The position numbers and the translations under genes were made by a program. DNA of 64,000 bases, taken from contig NZ_LMDF01000008.1 of assembly GCF_001425745.1 (NCBI RefSeq), positions 285,259-349,258 of the forward strand. Reading direction: 5' to 3'. Under the pieces are notes generated by a model that made no database searches, had not been told where the DNA came from, and saw nothing but the letters and a program-made list of their open reading frames with translations. The stretch is from Caulobacter sp. Root343. Lineage in GTDB: Bacteria; Pseudomonadota; Alphaproteobacteria; Caulobacterales; Caulobacteraceae. This document shows positions 8,973 through 16,622 of this stretch, in pieces. Every line of letters starts with the position of its first letter. Position 1 is the first letter of the stretch.

Positions 8973-9950
8973 GTGACCACCCCGTTCGAAGGCCATGAAG
9001 TCGAAGCCCGCCTGCGCCCGTCGGCCGAGGCCTATCGCTTCGACCTCGACCATGTGCTCGCCTCGATGGTCGCCCTGGAAGCCACCGTGCCGGGCGACGC
9101 CTATACGGCCGCGATCCTGGGGACCGAGCGCATCGGCAACGGCGTCGTCGTCGGTCCCGGCGGCCTCGTCCTGACCATGGCCTATTTGATCACCGAGGCC
9201 GAAGAGGTCGTGCTGACCCGCAACGACGGCCGCCGCCTGCCGGCCCATGTGCTGGGCCTGGACGTCCGCTCGGGCCTGGGCCTGGTGCAGGCGCTGGAGC
9301 CGCTGGACCTGCCGGTGATCACCATCGGCAGCGCCAAGGACCTCGAAACCGGCTCGCCGATCATCGCCGCCGGGGCCGGCGGCCGGGCGCACGCCGTGGC
9401 CGGACAGGTTCTGGCCCGCATGCCGTTCGCCGGCTACTGGGAATACCTGCTGGACGACGCCATCATCACCGGCCCGGCTCATCCGCACTGGAGTGGCGCG
9501 GCTCTGATCGGCCCTAAGGGCGACCTGGTCGGCCTGGGCTCCCTGACCCTGGAAGGGCGCGACAAGGAGGGCCAAGCCAAGCCGATCAACATGTTCGTGC
9601 CGGCCGAGCTGCTGCCGCCGATCCTGGACGAGCTGGCCCGCGGCCAGGCCCCGCACCCGCCGCGTCCGTGGCTGGGGATCTTCGCCCAGGAGATGGAGAA
9701 CCATGTCGTGATCGTCGGCATCTCGCCCAAGGGCCCGGCCGCCCGCGCCGAGCTGAGGGCGGGCGACCTGATCCTGGCGGTCGACGACCAGCCGGTCTCC
9801 GACCTCGCCGAGTTCTACGAGACGCTGTGGAATCTGGGCGACGCCGGCGTCACCGTGCCGTTGAAGATCTTGCGCGAGGGCGACGCCTTCGAGGTCGAGA
9901 TCCGCTCGATGGATCGCGCCACCCTGCTGAAGAAGCGGCGGTTCAACTAG
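8973..9950 (+). CDS. HtrA/DegQ-like protein with degenerate protease domain and PDZ domain
   Basis: A 325-residue trypsin-fold plus PDZ protein. The protease domain (about residues 25-210) is recognisable from GNGVVVGPGGLVLT, but the catalytic His position is Tyr71 (TMAYLI instead of TNaHVi) and the Asp position is Gly101; only Ser174 in HWSGAAL remains. A PDZ domain (about 222-310) follows, with PWLGIF, GPAARAELRAGDLILAVDDQPV. There is no signal peptide, so it is probably cytoplasmic, unlike true HtrA. The GTG start at 8973 has AGGAG upstream. A scaffolding or peptide-binding role is inferred; proteolysis is unlikely. Confidence 0.85.
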   Translation: MTTPFEGHEVEARLRPSAEAYRFDLDHVLASMVALEATVPGDAYTAAILGTERIGNGVVVGPGGLVLTMAYLITEAEEVVLTRNDGRRLPAHVLGLDVRSGLGLVQALEPLDLPVITIGSAKDLETGSPIIAAGAGGRAHAVAGQVLARMPFAGYWEYLLDDAIITGPAHPHWSGAALIGPKGDLVGLGSLTLEGRDKEGQAKPINMFVPAELLPPILDELARGQAPHPPRPWLGIFAQEMENHVVIVGISPKGPAARAELRAGDLILAVDDQPVSDLAEFYETLWNLGDAGVTVPLKILREGDAFEVEIRSMDRATLLKKRRFN

Positions 9951-10034
9951 GCGGCGGCCCAACACCATCTGTGGTAGGCCATGGTCGACGAAAGCTCTAA
10001 GAAGTTGACCCGACCGCAGCCGAGAGCCTGAACC

Positions 10035-10817
10035 ATGACGACGCCCCGCGGCCCCTGGGACCAGCCGGAACGGTCCGCGCCATCGCCCGGCCCCGTCATC
10101 AATCACCGCCTTTGGCTGTGGCTGGGTTTGTTGGCGGCCGTGGCGGTGCTGGCCTTGGCCCTGGCCCGCGCCTTTCCCGAGGCTGTCCGAACCAGCGATG
10201 ATAAGGCCGAGATCTTCTACCAGCTGGGCCTGGTGGTCCTGATCTCGTCGGCCTTGCTACGGGGCCTGCGCGGCTCCATTGGCCAGCACCTGAAATACGC
10301 CGTCCTATGGGCCGCGATCATCGCTGTCCTGGCCCTCGGCTATGCCTATCGCGCGGAGATCGCCGGCGTGCCGGAGCGGCTGAAGCTGGCCTTCAACGTC
10401 GGAACCCCGGTCCAGGTCGGCGAGCGCACCCTGGTCGTGCCGCAGGGCGAGGACGGCGCCTATGTCGTCGACGGCCTGGTCAATGGCCAGCGCGTCCGGT
10501 TCATGGTCGATACGGGCGCGACCCAGACGGTGCTCAGCCCCGACGACGCCCGCCGCCTGGGCATCCCGGTCGACACGCTGGACTATGGCTATGAGGCCGA
10601 GACCGCCAACGGCAAGGGCTACAGCGCCGCCTACGACGCCAGCAGCCTGGCGGTCGGGCCGATCAAGCTCGAGGGCTTCCGGGTGATGGTCAACAAGGCC
10701 CCGATGAGCGGCTCGCTGCTGGGGATGAGCTTCCTCCAGCGCCTGGACGCGTTCGAGTTCCGCGACCGCCGGCTGATCCTGAAATGGCGTGAGGACGAGA
10801 AGGGGCGGGCGTACTAG
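10035..10817 (+). CDS. TIGR02281-type retropepsin-like aspartic protease, membrane-anchored
   Basis: A 260-residue protein with a Pro-rich N-terminus, three predicted membrane helices (about residues 25-47, 59-78 and 87-107) and a C-terminal single-lobe aspartic protease domain. The active site is FMVDTGATQT (Asp159), followed by LGIPVD and the closing GSLLGMSFLQRL segment typical of clan AA proteins. The protease domain probably faces the periplasm and dimerises. Its stop codon overlaps the convergent XRE gene by four bases. Confidence 0.88.
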   Translation: MTTPRGPWDQPERSAPSPGPVINHRLWLWLGLLAAVAVLALALARAFPEAVRTSDDKAEIFYQLGLVVLISSALLRGLRGSIGQHLKYAVLWAAIIAVLALGYAYRAEIAGVPERLKLAFNVGTPVQVGERTLVVPQGEDGAYVVDGLVNGQRVRFMVDTGATQTVLSPDDARRLGIPVDTLDYGYEAETANGKGYSAAYDASSLAVGPIKLEGFRVMVNKAPMSGSLLGMSFLQRLDAFEFRDRRLILKWREDEKGRAY

Positions 10818-11056
10818 CCTTCGACGTCGTCTTCCTCGTGGGCGTCGGCCGGACCGTATTCGAAGGTCAGCAGGTCGCCCGGCTGGCATTGCAGCTCGCG
10901 GCACAGGGCGTCGAGGGTCGAGAAGCGCACCGCCCTGGCCTTGCCGGTCTTGAGGATCGAGAGGTTGGCGATCGTCACCCCCACCCGGTCAGAGAGCTCG
11001 GTCAGCGACATGCGGCGTTCCAGCAGCACGCGGTCGAGGTTCACGCGGACGGACAT
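10814..11056 (-). CDS. XRE/Cro-family HTH regulator (YozG-like)
   Basis: An 80-residue single-domain regulator. The HTH is LLERRMSLTELSDRVGVTIANLSILKTGKA, followed by the FSTLDALCRELQCQPGDLL segment characteristic of small YozG-type repressors, then an acidic tail. The ATG at 11056 starts 17 bp after the DUF2975 gene on the same strand. DUF2975 membrane proteins are commonly paired with this type of regulator. The target is unknown but is probably this operon. Confidence 0.88.
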   Translation of the reverse strand: MSVRVNLDRVLLERRMSLTELSDRVGVTIANLSILKTGKARAVRFSTLDALCRELQCQPGDLLTFEYGPADAHEEDDVEG

Positions 11057-11073
11057 GCGGGGATCGCTCCGGA

Positions 11074-11607
11074 TCAGATCGTGAGTTCGGCTTCGCGGCG
11101 AAGGCGGGCGCCCTCGCGGAAGACCTCGGCCAGGACGAAGACGACCAGCACCGAGAACCAGGCGGTCAGCGTGAAGCTGTCGTCGATGACCTTGGCCTTG
11201 GGGGCGAGCCAGCGAGCCATGCCCGAGAAGACGTAGCGGCCGACCTCCAGCCCCGCCAGCACAAGGCCGATCAGGCGCAGGCGCACGACGTTGTCGGGAT
11301 GGAAGGGGTCGCCGGCGGTCAGGGTGGCGAAGATCTTGCGCAGCCGCTCGACGATGACCATCCAGCCGCCCAGCAGCAGCGCCCAGGCGGCCAGGGCGCC
11401 GGCGAACAGCGGCCCGTTGCGGCTGACAGCCTCGACGGCGTCGCTGATCGGCAACATCGAGGCCAGAAGTTCGGGATTGAAGCTGAACAGCAGGGCGACC
11501 AGCGTGAACAGCGACAGAAGGCTCACGAAGATCCACAGCCCGACGTAGATCACGTCGAGGATGATCTTCAGGAAACTCGATACGGAGCCGGGCCCCAAGG
11601 CGCGCAT
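11074..11607 (-). CDS. DUF2975 family membrane protein
   Basis: A 177-residue integral membrane protein with four predicted helices (around IILDVIYVGLWIFVSLLSL, PLFAGALAAWALLLGGWMVI, LRLIGLVLAGLEVGRYVF and AWFSVLVVFVLAEVF). The conserved DPFHPDNVVRLR loop sits between helices two and three. Start ATG at 11607 is chosen because GGGGAG precedes it by 5 nt; the open frame begins ten codons earlier. It is co-transcribed with the XRE regulator. Function is unknown. Confidence 0.85.
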   Translation of the reverse strand: MRALGPGSVSSFLKIILDVIYVGLWIFVSLLSLFTLVALLFSFNPELLASMLPISDAVEAVSRNGPLFAGALAAWALLLGGWMVIVERLRKIFATLTAGDPFHPDNVVRLRLIGLVLAGLEVGRYVFSGMARWLAPKAKVIDDSFTLTAWFSVLVVFVLAEVFREGARLRREAELTI

Positions 11608-11672
11608 GGCTGCTCCCCAACAGCGACGCTCGAACATGCCCCGCGTCGCGAGGAGACGTCAAAGCCCTTGGG

Positions 11673-11689
11673 TTTCGAGTATCTCGAAA
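11673..11689. promoter_or_regulatory. Candidate operator upstream of the DUF2975/XRE pair
   Basis: Inverted repeat TTTCGAG-TAT-CTCGAAA lies 66 bp upstream of the DUF2975 start codon. A second ATACAAGG-like half follows at about 11690-11702. A small palindrome in this position suits a dimeric XRE repressor. The link to the adjacent regulator is inferred. Confidence 0.4.
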
Positions 11690-11713
11690 ACCCCTTGTAT
11701 CTCTCGGCTGGCC

Positions 11714-11830
11714 CTAGAGCGTCTGCACCACGAACGCCACGGCCGACACCGGCACGGCCACGATCAGGGCGGCGGTGATGACGGTCATGACGACCTTGTC
11801 GGCGATGCTGAACAGGCGGGCGGAGGACAT
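11714..11830 (-). CDS. Small single-span membrane protein (38 aa)
   Basis: A short open frame, MSSARLFSIADKVVMTV then a continuous hydrophobic run of Ala, Ile and Val to the end (VVQTL), predicts one membrane helix with an N-terminal basic/polar side. A weak GGAAA lies 7 nt before the ATG. It is on the same strand as the DUF2975/XRE pair and 107 bp upstream of it. It is not similar to anything I can name, and coding rests on the coherent helix and start/stop context. Confidence 0.5.
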   Translation of the reverse strand: MSSARLFSIADKVVMTVITAALIVAVPVSAVAFVVQTL

Positions 11831-11985
11831 CGGGTTTCCAGTTTGAGAGACGTGGTCGGAGCCGAGTCATTCGGCCCCTCACCACAGTCAACAGATAGGA
11901 GACGATTTCCGTTCCGCCAATGCCGTTTATCGAGAAACGATATTAAACTTTCGCAATGATGCCTGTGGACAAATGATAGTTGCCG

Positions 11986-12591
11986 TTAGGTCACAGTGGC
12001 GTGAGTGGCGACCATCGAGGTCCGCTTGGCGACCCGCTCAAACCAGTCCGAAAGCGCCGGACGGCCCGCCCGCCAGTCGCTGACCCGGCGCACGTCCTGA
12101 TAGGCCAGTTGCACCGCCACCGCGATCTCGGCGATCTCGAACCGGTCGTGCGAGAGGCCGCCGTCCGCGAGGGCGGTCGTGAACAGGTCCAGGGCGGCGT
12201 CGACCGCGCGCTGCTGGCGCTCGAAGAGGTCGGGGCGATGCTCGCCCTCGGGGCGCATCCGCTCGCGGACGATCAACACCGAGGCGTCACCCATGCCGTC
12301 GGCGGCGGCCTCGAGGGTCAGGGCCCGTCGGCGGGCCGGCTGCTCGGTCGGGATCAGGCGCGGCTCGGAAAGGCCATCGACGAAATCGGCGATCACGCCG
12401 GAGTCGAACACCGTCTCGCCGTCCTCAAGGACCAGGGCCGGCACCTTGCACAGCGGGTTCTGGGCGCGAAGGCTCTCGTCCTGGAACGGCGCGACGATCT
12501 CCAGGGCGAACAGGTCCGAAAGCCCTTTTTCGAGGGCCATGACGCGGACCTTGCGCGCAAAGGGCGAAATTGGAGAGTAAAGGAGCCGCAT
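11986..12591 (-). CDS. Glutathione S-transferase family protein
   Basis: A 201-residue cytosolic GST. The thioredoxin-like N-terminal domain starts MRLLYSPISPFARKVRV; Ser7/Ser10 are candidate catalytic residues, NPLCKVPALVLEDG holds the cis-Pro, and VFDSGVIADF has the glutathione-binding ESxxI-like segment. The helical C-terminal domain follows. The ATG at 12591 is the first start consistent with the fold; the frame continues open upstream through rdgB and is not used. It is divergent from rdgB with 28 bp between start codons. Confidence 0.9.
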   Translation of the reverse strand: MRLLYSPISPFARKVRVMALEKGLSDLFALEIVAPFQDESLRAQNPLCKVPALVLEDGETVFDSGVIADFVDGLSEPRLIPTEQPARRRALTLEAAADGMGDASVLIVRERMRPEGEHRPDLFERQQRAVDAALDLFTTALADGGLSHDRFEIAEIAVAVQLAYQDVRRVSDWRAGRPALSDWFERVAKRTSMVATHATVT

Positions 12592-12619
12592 CGCGGTGAT
12601 TGCTTTCAGGAGACGAGGA

Positions 12620-13222
12620 ATGGCGCTGAAGCTTGAAATGGGATCGAAGCTTGTGGCCGCCACCCACAATCCTGGCAAGGTCCCGGAAATCGCCGCCCTG
12701 CTGGATGGCCGCTTCGAGATCGTCACCGCCGGCCAGCTGGGCTTGCCCGAGCCGGACGAGACCGAGAGCACGTTCGTCGGCAACGCCTTGCTGAAAGCCC
12801 GCCACGCCGCCGACCTGTCCGGCCTGCCCGCCCTGGCCGACGACTCCGGCCTGTCGGTCAAGGCTCTGGACGGCGCGCCAGGCATCTATTCCGCCCGCTG
12901 GGCTGGTCCCACCAAGGACTTCGCCATGGCCATGAAGAAAGTCGAGGAACGGATCGAGGAGACGGGGTCGGAAGACGTCTCGGCGTGGTTCACCTCGGCC
13001 TTGGCCGTGGCCTGGCCGAACGGTCCAGCCGTGGTGGTCGAGGGCCGGATCGACGGAACCCTGGTGTTCCCGGGCCGGGGAACGCGCGGCTTCGGCTACG
13101 ATCCGATCTTCGTCCCCGAGGGCCATGAGACGACCTTCGGCGAGATGGAGTCGGCCGCCAAGGACGCCATGAGCCATCGCGCCCGCGCCTTCGCCAAGCT
13201 GAAGGCGGCGCTGTTTGAGTGA
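12620..13222 (+). CDS. rdgB: XTP/dITP (non-canonical purine NTP) pyrophosphatase RdgB
   Basis: House-cleaning enzyme that hydrolyses ITP, dITP and XTP to monophosphates. The 200 residues carry the HAM1 motifs: VAATHNPGKVPEI, ESTFVGNALLKARHAA, ADDSGLSVKALDGAPGIYSAR, GRGTRGFGYDPIF and AEM-like FGEMESAAKDAMSHRARA. The ATG at 12620 follows AGGAGACGAGG. It overlaps hemW by eight bases, so translation is probably coupled. Confidence 0.97.
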   Translation: MALKLEMGSKLVAATHNPGKVPEIAALLDGRFEIVTAGQLGLPEPDETESTFVGNALLKARHAADLSGLPALADDSGLSVKALDGAPGIYSARWAGPTKDFAMAMKKVEERIEETGSEDVSAWFTSALAVAWPNGPAVVVEGRIDGTLVFPGRGTRGFGYDPIFVPEGHETTFGEMESAAKDAMSHRARAFAKLKAALFE

Positions 13223-14375
13223 CCCCGCCGGCGCGGGCACGGGCCTGGGCGTCTACGTCCATTGGCCCTACTGCGCGCGCATCTGTCCCTATTGCGACTT
13301 CAACGTCGTCCGCGACCGGGGCAAGACCGCCGAACAGGCGGCGCTGGCCGACGCCATTGTCGCCGACCTCGAAGCCCAGCGGGCGCTGACCGGCGACCAG
13401 GCCCTGCTGTCGATCTTCTTCGGCGGCGGCACGCCCTCGCTGATGGATCCCGCGCAAGTGGCGCGGGTGATCGAGACCGCCAAGCGCCTGTGGTCGCCGA
13501 CCGCGGGCCTCGAGATCAGCCTCGAGGCCAACCCCACCGACGCCGAGGCCGGGCGCTTCGAGGCCCTGGCGGATGCGGGGGTCCAGCGGCTGTCGCTGGG
13601 CGTCCAGGCGCTGGACGACGAGTCGCTGAAAGCCCTGGGCCGCAATCACGACGCCGGCGCCGCGCGGCGAGCGATCGTTGCGGCGGCGAAGGCCTTTCCG
13701 CGCCTGTCGATCGACTTGATCTACGCCCGCCCCGGCCAGACCGATGCGGCGTGGCGCGCCGAGCTGTCCGAGGCCATCGCCATGGGTCCCGAGCACGTCT
13801 CGCCCTACCAGCTGACCATCGAGACCGGCACCGCCTTCGACCGCGCGGTCGGACGCGGAACCCTGAAGGTCCCCGACGAGGATCTGGCCGCCACTCTGTT
13901 CGAGACCACGCAAGAGGTGCTGGAGGCGGCCGGCTTCGACGCGTACGAGGTCTCAAACCACGCCAAGGGTCCGGCCGCCCGCTCGCGCCACAACCTCGTC
14001 TACTGGCGCGGCCGCGACTATGTCGGCGCCGGCCCCGGCGCGCACGGACGCTTGTCCCTGCCTGAAGGCCGCGCGGCGACGGTGGCCCGGCGCGGAATCA
14101 AGGACTACGTCACCGCCGTCGCGGAAACCGGCGTCGGCTTCGACCGCGAGATCCTGACGCCCGAGGAAGCGGCCGAAGAGCGCCTCGTCCTGGGCCTGCG
14201 CATCGACGACGGCGTCGGCTTCGACGAAATGACCCCGCTGGGCCTCGCGCCCGACCTGCCAAAAGTCCGCGATCTGGTCGAGGCGGGTCTGCTGGCCGAC
14301 GACGCCAAACGATTGCGCGCGACCCGCGCCGGGCGTCTGGTGCTGGACCGGCTGACAGGGACGCTCGCGACCTGA
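13215..14375 (+). CDS. hemW: Radical SAM heme chaperone HemW
   Basis: HemN-like radical SAM protein, thought to bind and deliver heme rather than oxidise coproporphyrinogen. The 386 residues have the 4Fe-4S motif CARICPYC (Cys20, Cys24, Cys27), then SIFFGGGTPSLM, the LGVQALDDESLKALGRNHD segment and DLIYARPGQT. The start is a TTG at 13215 inside the end of rdgB, giving an eight-base overlap; no better start lies before the CxxxCxxC motif. It belongs to the rdgB-hemW-rsmI-yraN run. Confidence 0.94.
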   Translation: MSDPAGAGTGLGVYVHWPYCARICPYCDFNVVRDRGKTAEQAALADAIVADLEAQRALTGDQALLSIFFGGGTPSLMDPAQVARVIETAKRLWSPTAGLEISLEANPTDAEAGRFEALADAGVQRLSLGVQALDDESLKALGRNHDAGAARRAIVAAAKAFPRLSIDLIYARPGQTDAAWRAELSEAIAMGPEHVSPYQLTIETGTAFDRAVGRGTLKVPDEDLAATLFETTQEVLEAAGFDAYEVSNHAKGPAARSRHNLVYWRGRDYVGAGPGAHGRLSLPEGRAATVARRGIKDYVTAVAETGVGFDREILTPEEAAEERLVLGLRIDDGVGFDEMTPLGLAPDLPKVRDLVEAGLLADDAKRLRATRAGRLVLDRLTGTLAT

Positions 14376-14405
14376 TATGCATTTGCTTCGCAAGCGAAAG
14401 GACGC

Positions 14406-15299
14406 GTGATTTTGAGCCGCCAGCTTCCCCCGCCAGCCTTGTCCGACGCGCCCCTGGCGCCCGGCCTCTATCTGGTGGCGACGCCGATCGGCAATCTGCG
14501 CGACATCACCCTGCGAGCGCTGGACGTGCTGGCCGCCTGTGACGTGCTGCTGGCCGAGGACACCCGCGTCACCGGCAAGCTGCTGGCCGCCTACGGCATC
14601 CGCACCAAGCTTGAGCGCCACGACGAGCACGTGGCCGAGCGGGCCATTCCCGGCGTCCTCGCGCGGCTGGAAGCCGGCGAGCGCGTGGCCCTGGTCTCGG
14701 ACGCCGGCACCCCGATGGTCTCCGACCCCGGCTACCGCCTGGCCCGCGAGGCGATCGCCGCCGGCCATCCCGTGATCCCGATCCCCGGCGCCTCGGCGGT
14801 CCTGGCGGCCCTGACCTTGGCCGGCCTGCCCACCGACCGCTTCCTGTTCGCCGGCTTCCCGCCGCCCAAGAGCGCCGCGCGGCGGACCTTCCTGGAAGAA
14901 TTCGCCAACACCCGCGCCACCCTGATCTTCTACGAGGGCGGCTCGCGGGTCGATGACTGCCTCGCCGACATGGCCGCCGTGTTCGGCGGCGCGCGGCAGG
15001 CCGCGGTCTGCCGTGAACTGACCAAGCTCTATGAGACCTGCATACGCGGGACGCTGGACGACCTGGCCGCCGATCCGCGCTTCGAAGCCCCCAAGGGCGA
15101 GATCGTCATCCTGGTCGGGCCGGGCAGCGAGAAGCTCGCGACCGCCGACGACGCCGAGGCCGCGTTGCGCGAGGCCATGGCCCGGCTGCCGCTGGGCGAG
15201 GCCGCCTCCGAGGTGGCCAAGGCCCTGGGCCTCTCGCGCAAGGATCTCTATCGCCAAGCGCTCTCCATGAAGGAACTGGCCATGAAGGAGCAGGCCTGA
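14406..15299 (+). CDS. rsmI: 16S rRNA (cytidine(1402)-2'-O)-methyltransferase RsmI
   Basis: Methylates the ribose of C1402 in the 16S rRNA decoding centre. The 297-residue tetrapyrrole-methylase-fold protein has LYLVATPIGNLRDITLRAL, LLAEDTRVTGKLLA, VALVSDAGTPMVSDPG and IPGASAVLAALTLAGLP. The GTG at 14406 is used; the real start could be the TTG two codons later. Its TGA overlaps the ATG of yraN. Confidence 0.96.
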   Translation: MILSRQLPPPALSDAPLAPGLYLVATPIGNLRDITLRALDVLAACDVLLAEDTRVTGKLLAAYGIRTKLERHDEHVAERAIPGVLARLEAGERVALVSDAGTPMVSDPGYRLAREAIAAGHPVIPIPGASAVLAALTLAGLPTDRFLFAGFPPPKSAARRTFLEEFANTRATLIFYEGGSRVDDCLADMAAVFGGARQAAVCRELTKLYETCIRGTLDDLAADPRFEAPKGEIVILVGPGSEKLATADDAEAALREAMARLPLGEAASEVAKALGLSRKDLYRQALSMKELAMKEQA

Positions 15300-15691
15300 T
15301 GACGGCCGGCGTCCGTCAGGCGCGGGGCGCCGCGGCCCGCAAGCTCGGTCGTCGGGCCGAGGTGCTGGCGGCGCTGTGGCTGATGGCCAAGGGCTACCGG
15401 ATCCTGGGTTTCCGCCTCGCGACCCCGCTCGGCGAAATCGATCTGCTGGCGCAACGCGGACGGGTCCTGGCCGTTGTCGAGGTCAAGCAACGGGCCACGA
15501 TCGAGGACGCCCTGGACGCCGTGACGCCGACCCAACGCGACCGCCTGCGCCGCGCCGCCGCCCATCTCAGCGCGCACCGCGCCGGCCTGCGCGACCTCCT
15601 CGTGCGGCTCGACCTGATCGCCCTGGCGCCAGGCCGGCCGCCGCGCCATCTGCCCGATGCCTGGCCAGACGGCTTCCGGATGGGGGCGTGA
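15299..15691 (+). CDS. YraN family protein (UPF0102, nuclease-like)
   Basis: A 130-residue protein of the restriction-endonuclease-like YraN family. GRRAEVLAALWLMAKGYRILGFR is followed by the PD-(D/E)xK-like core GEIDLLAQRG and VVEVKQRA (E and K of the motif). Its cellular role is unresolved. It starts within the rsmI stop codon (TGATG) and ends one base before the SirB1 gene ATG region, so it is part of a tightly packed operon. Confidence 0.92.
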   Translation: MTAGVRQARGAAARKLGRRAEVLAALWLMAKGYRILGFRLATPLGEIDLLAQRGRVLAVVEVKQRATIEDALDAVTPTQRDRLRRAAAHLSAHRAGLRDLLVRLDLIALAPGRPPRHLPDAWPDGFRMGA

Positions 15692-15692
15692 G

Positions 15693-16508
15693 ATGACGCG
15701 CGACGAGGCCGAAGAGATCCTGACCAAGGCCGGCGAGGCCCCGGACGAGACCTTCCCGCTATTCCACGCCGCCTTGGCCTGCGCCGTCCACGACGATCCC
15801 AGCCGCGACACCACCCCGGCCGTCGCCCTGGCGCATGACGCCGTCGACCGCCTGCGCCGTCGCGTGGAGGCCGAGTCGCCTGAAGAGGCCGTGGCCGAGA
15901 CTCTGGCGGGCGACCTGCGCCTGACCGGCGACGTCCTGACCTACGACCATCCCGACAACGCCGACATCATCGCCATCGCCGAGCGCCGCAAGGGCTTGCC
16001 GGTGGCTCTGGGCGTCTTCTACCTGCACGCCGCCCGCGAGGTGGGGCTGGAGCTGTACGGCGTCGACTTCCCCGGCCACTTCCTGCTGCGCATCGAGACC
16101 GAGGAGGGTCCGCTGGCGCTCGATCCGTTCAGCGAGGGCCGGGTGGTGCTGCCGTCGGAGCTGTCGCGGCGCGCCCTGCGCACCGGCCTGATGCCCGACG
16201 TCGCTTCGCGGCTGGAGCTGCTGATGGCCCCGATCTCGGACCGCGCCGTGCTGATCCGCCTGCAGAACAACATCTTCGCCCGCGCCCAGCAGGCCAAGGA
16301 CTGGCCCCGCGCCGAGCGCTCGGCCCTGCGCCGCGCCCTGCTCAATCCCAACGACCACCGCCCCTGGCTGGACGTCGCCGCCGCCCGCGAGGGCCAAGGC
16401 GCCCTGGCCGGCGCCCTGCAGGCTCTCTCCCGCGCCCAGACCCTGGACGGCGGCCAGGCCATCGCGGCTCGAGCCGCACGCGAACGCATGCGGCTCAGAC
16501 TCAACTAA
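15693..16508 (+). CDS. SirB1 family transglutaminase-like/TPR protein
   Basis: A 271-residue protein of the SirB1 family, whose molecular role is unknown. The transglutaminase-like N-terminal part has RRKGLPVALGVFYLHAAREVGL and FPGHFLLRI; a C-terminal TPR-like segment contains LIRLQNNIFARAQQAKDW and LLNPNDHRPWLDVAAAREGQG. The ATG at 15693 is one base after the yraN stop. A degenerate second copy of its last twelve codons lies just downstream (16516-16551). Confidence 0.9.
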   Translation: MTRDEAEEILTKAGEAPDETFPLFHAALACAVHDDPSRDTTPAVALAHDAVDRLRRRVEAESPEEAVAETLAGDLRLTGDVLTYDHPDNADIIAIAERRKGLPVALGVFYLHAAREVGLELYGVDFPGHFLLRIETEEGPLALDPFSEGRVVLPSELSRRALRTGLMPDVASRLELLMAPISDRAVLIRLQNNIFARAQQAKDWPRAERSALRRALLNPNDHRPWLDVAAAREGQGALAGALQALSRAQTLDGGQAIAARAARERMRLRLN

Positions 16509-16515
16509 GGAATGG

Positions 16516-16551
16516 GCGGCGCGAGAACGGATGCGGTTGAGGCTGAACTAG
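16516..16551 (+). pseudogene. Synonymous relic of the SirB1 gene 3' end
   Basis: These 36 bases read AARERMRLRLN plus stop in one frame, exactly the last eleven residues and stop of the SirB1 gene at 16473-16508. The two copies differ in eight of twelve codons, counting the TAA/TAG stop pair, and always synonymously (for example CTC AGA CTC against TTG AGG CTG). A simple recent duplication would leave identical bases. This looks like the tail of a diverged allele left behind when the gene was replaced by homologous recombination. Confidence 0.7.
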
Positions 16552-16622
16552 GCGCTCTACGGTTGGACGAAGGCGGAAGAACGCCTAACTAAGCCGTCGC
16601 GTCCAGAACCCCAGGAGTCCCC

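Noticed and set aside
11945..11985. TGTGGACAAA as a DnaA box near the GST gene
   Set aside because: One mismatch to the consensus and it lies after a gene end, not in a promoter; too weak to call.
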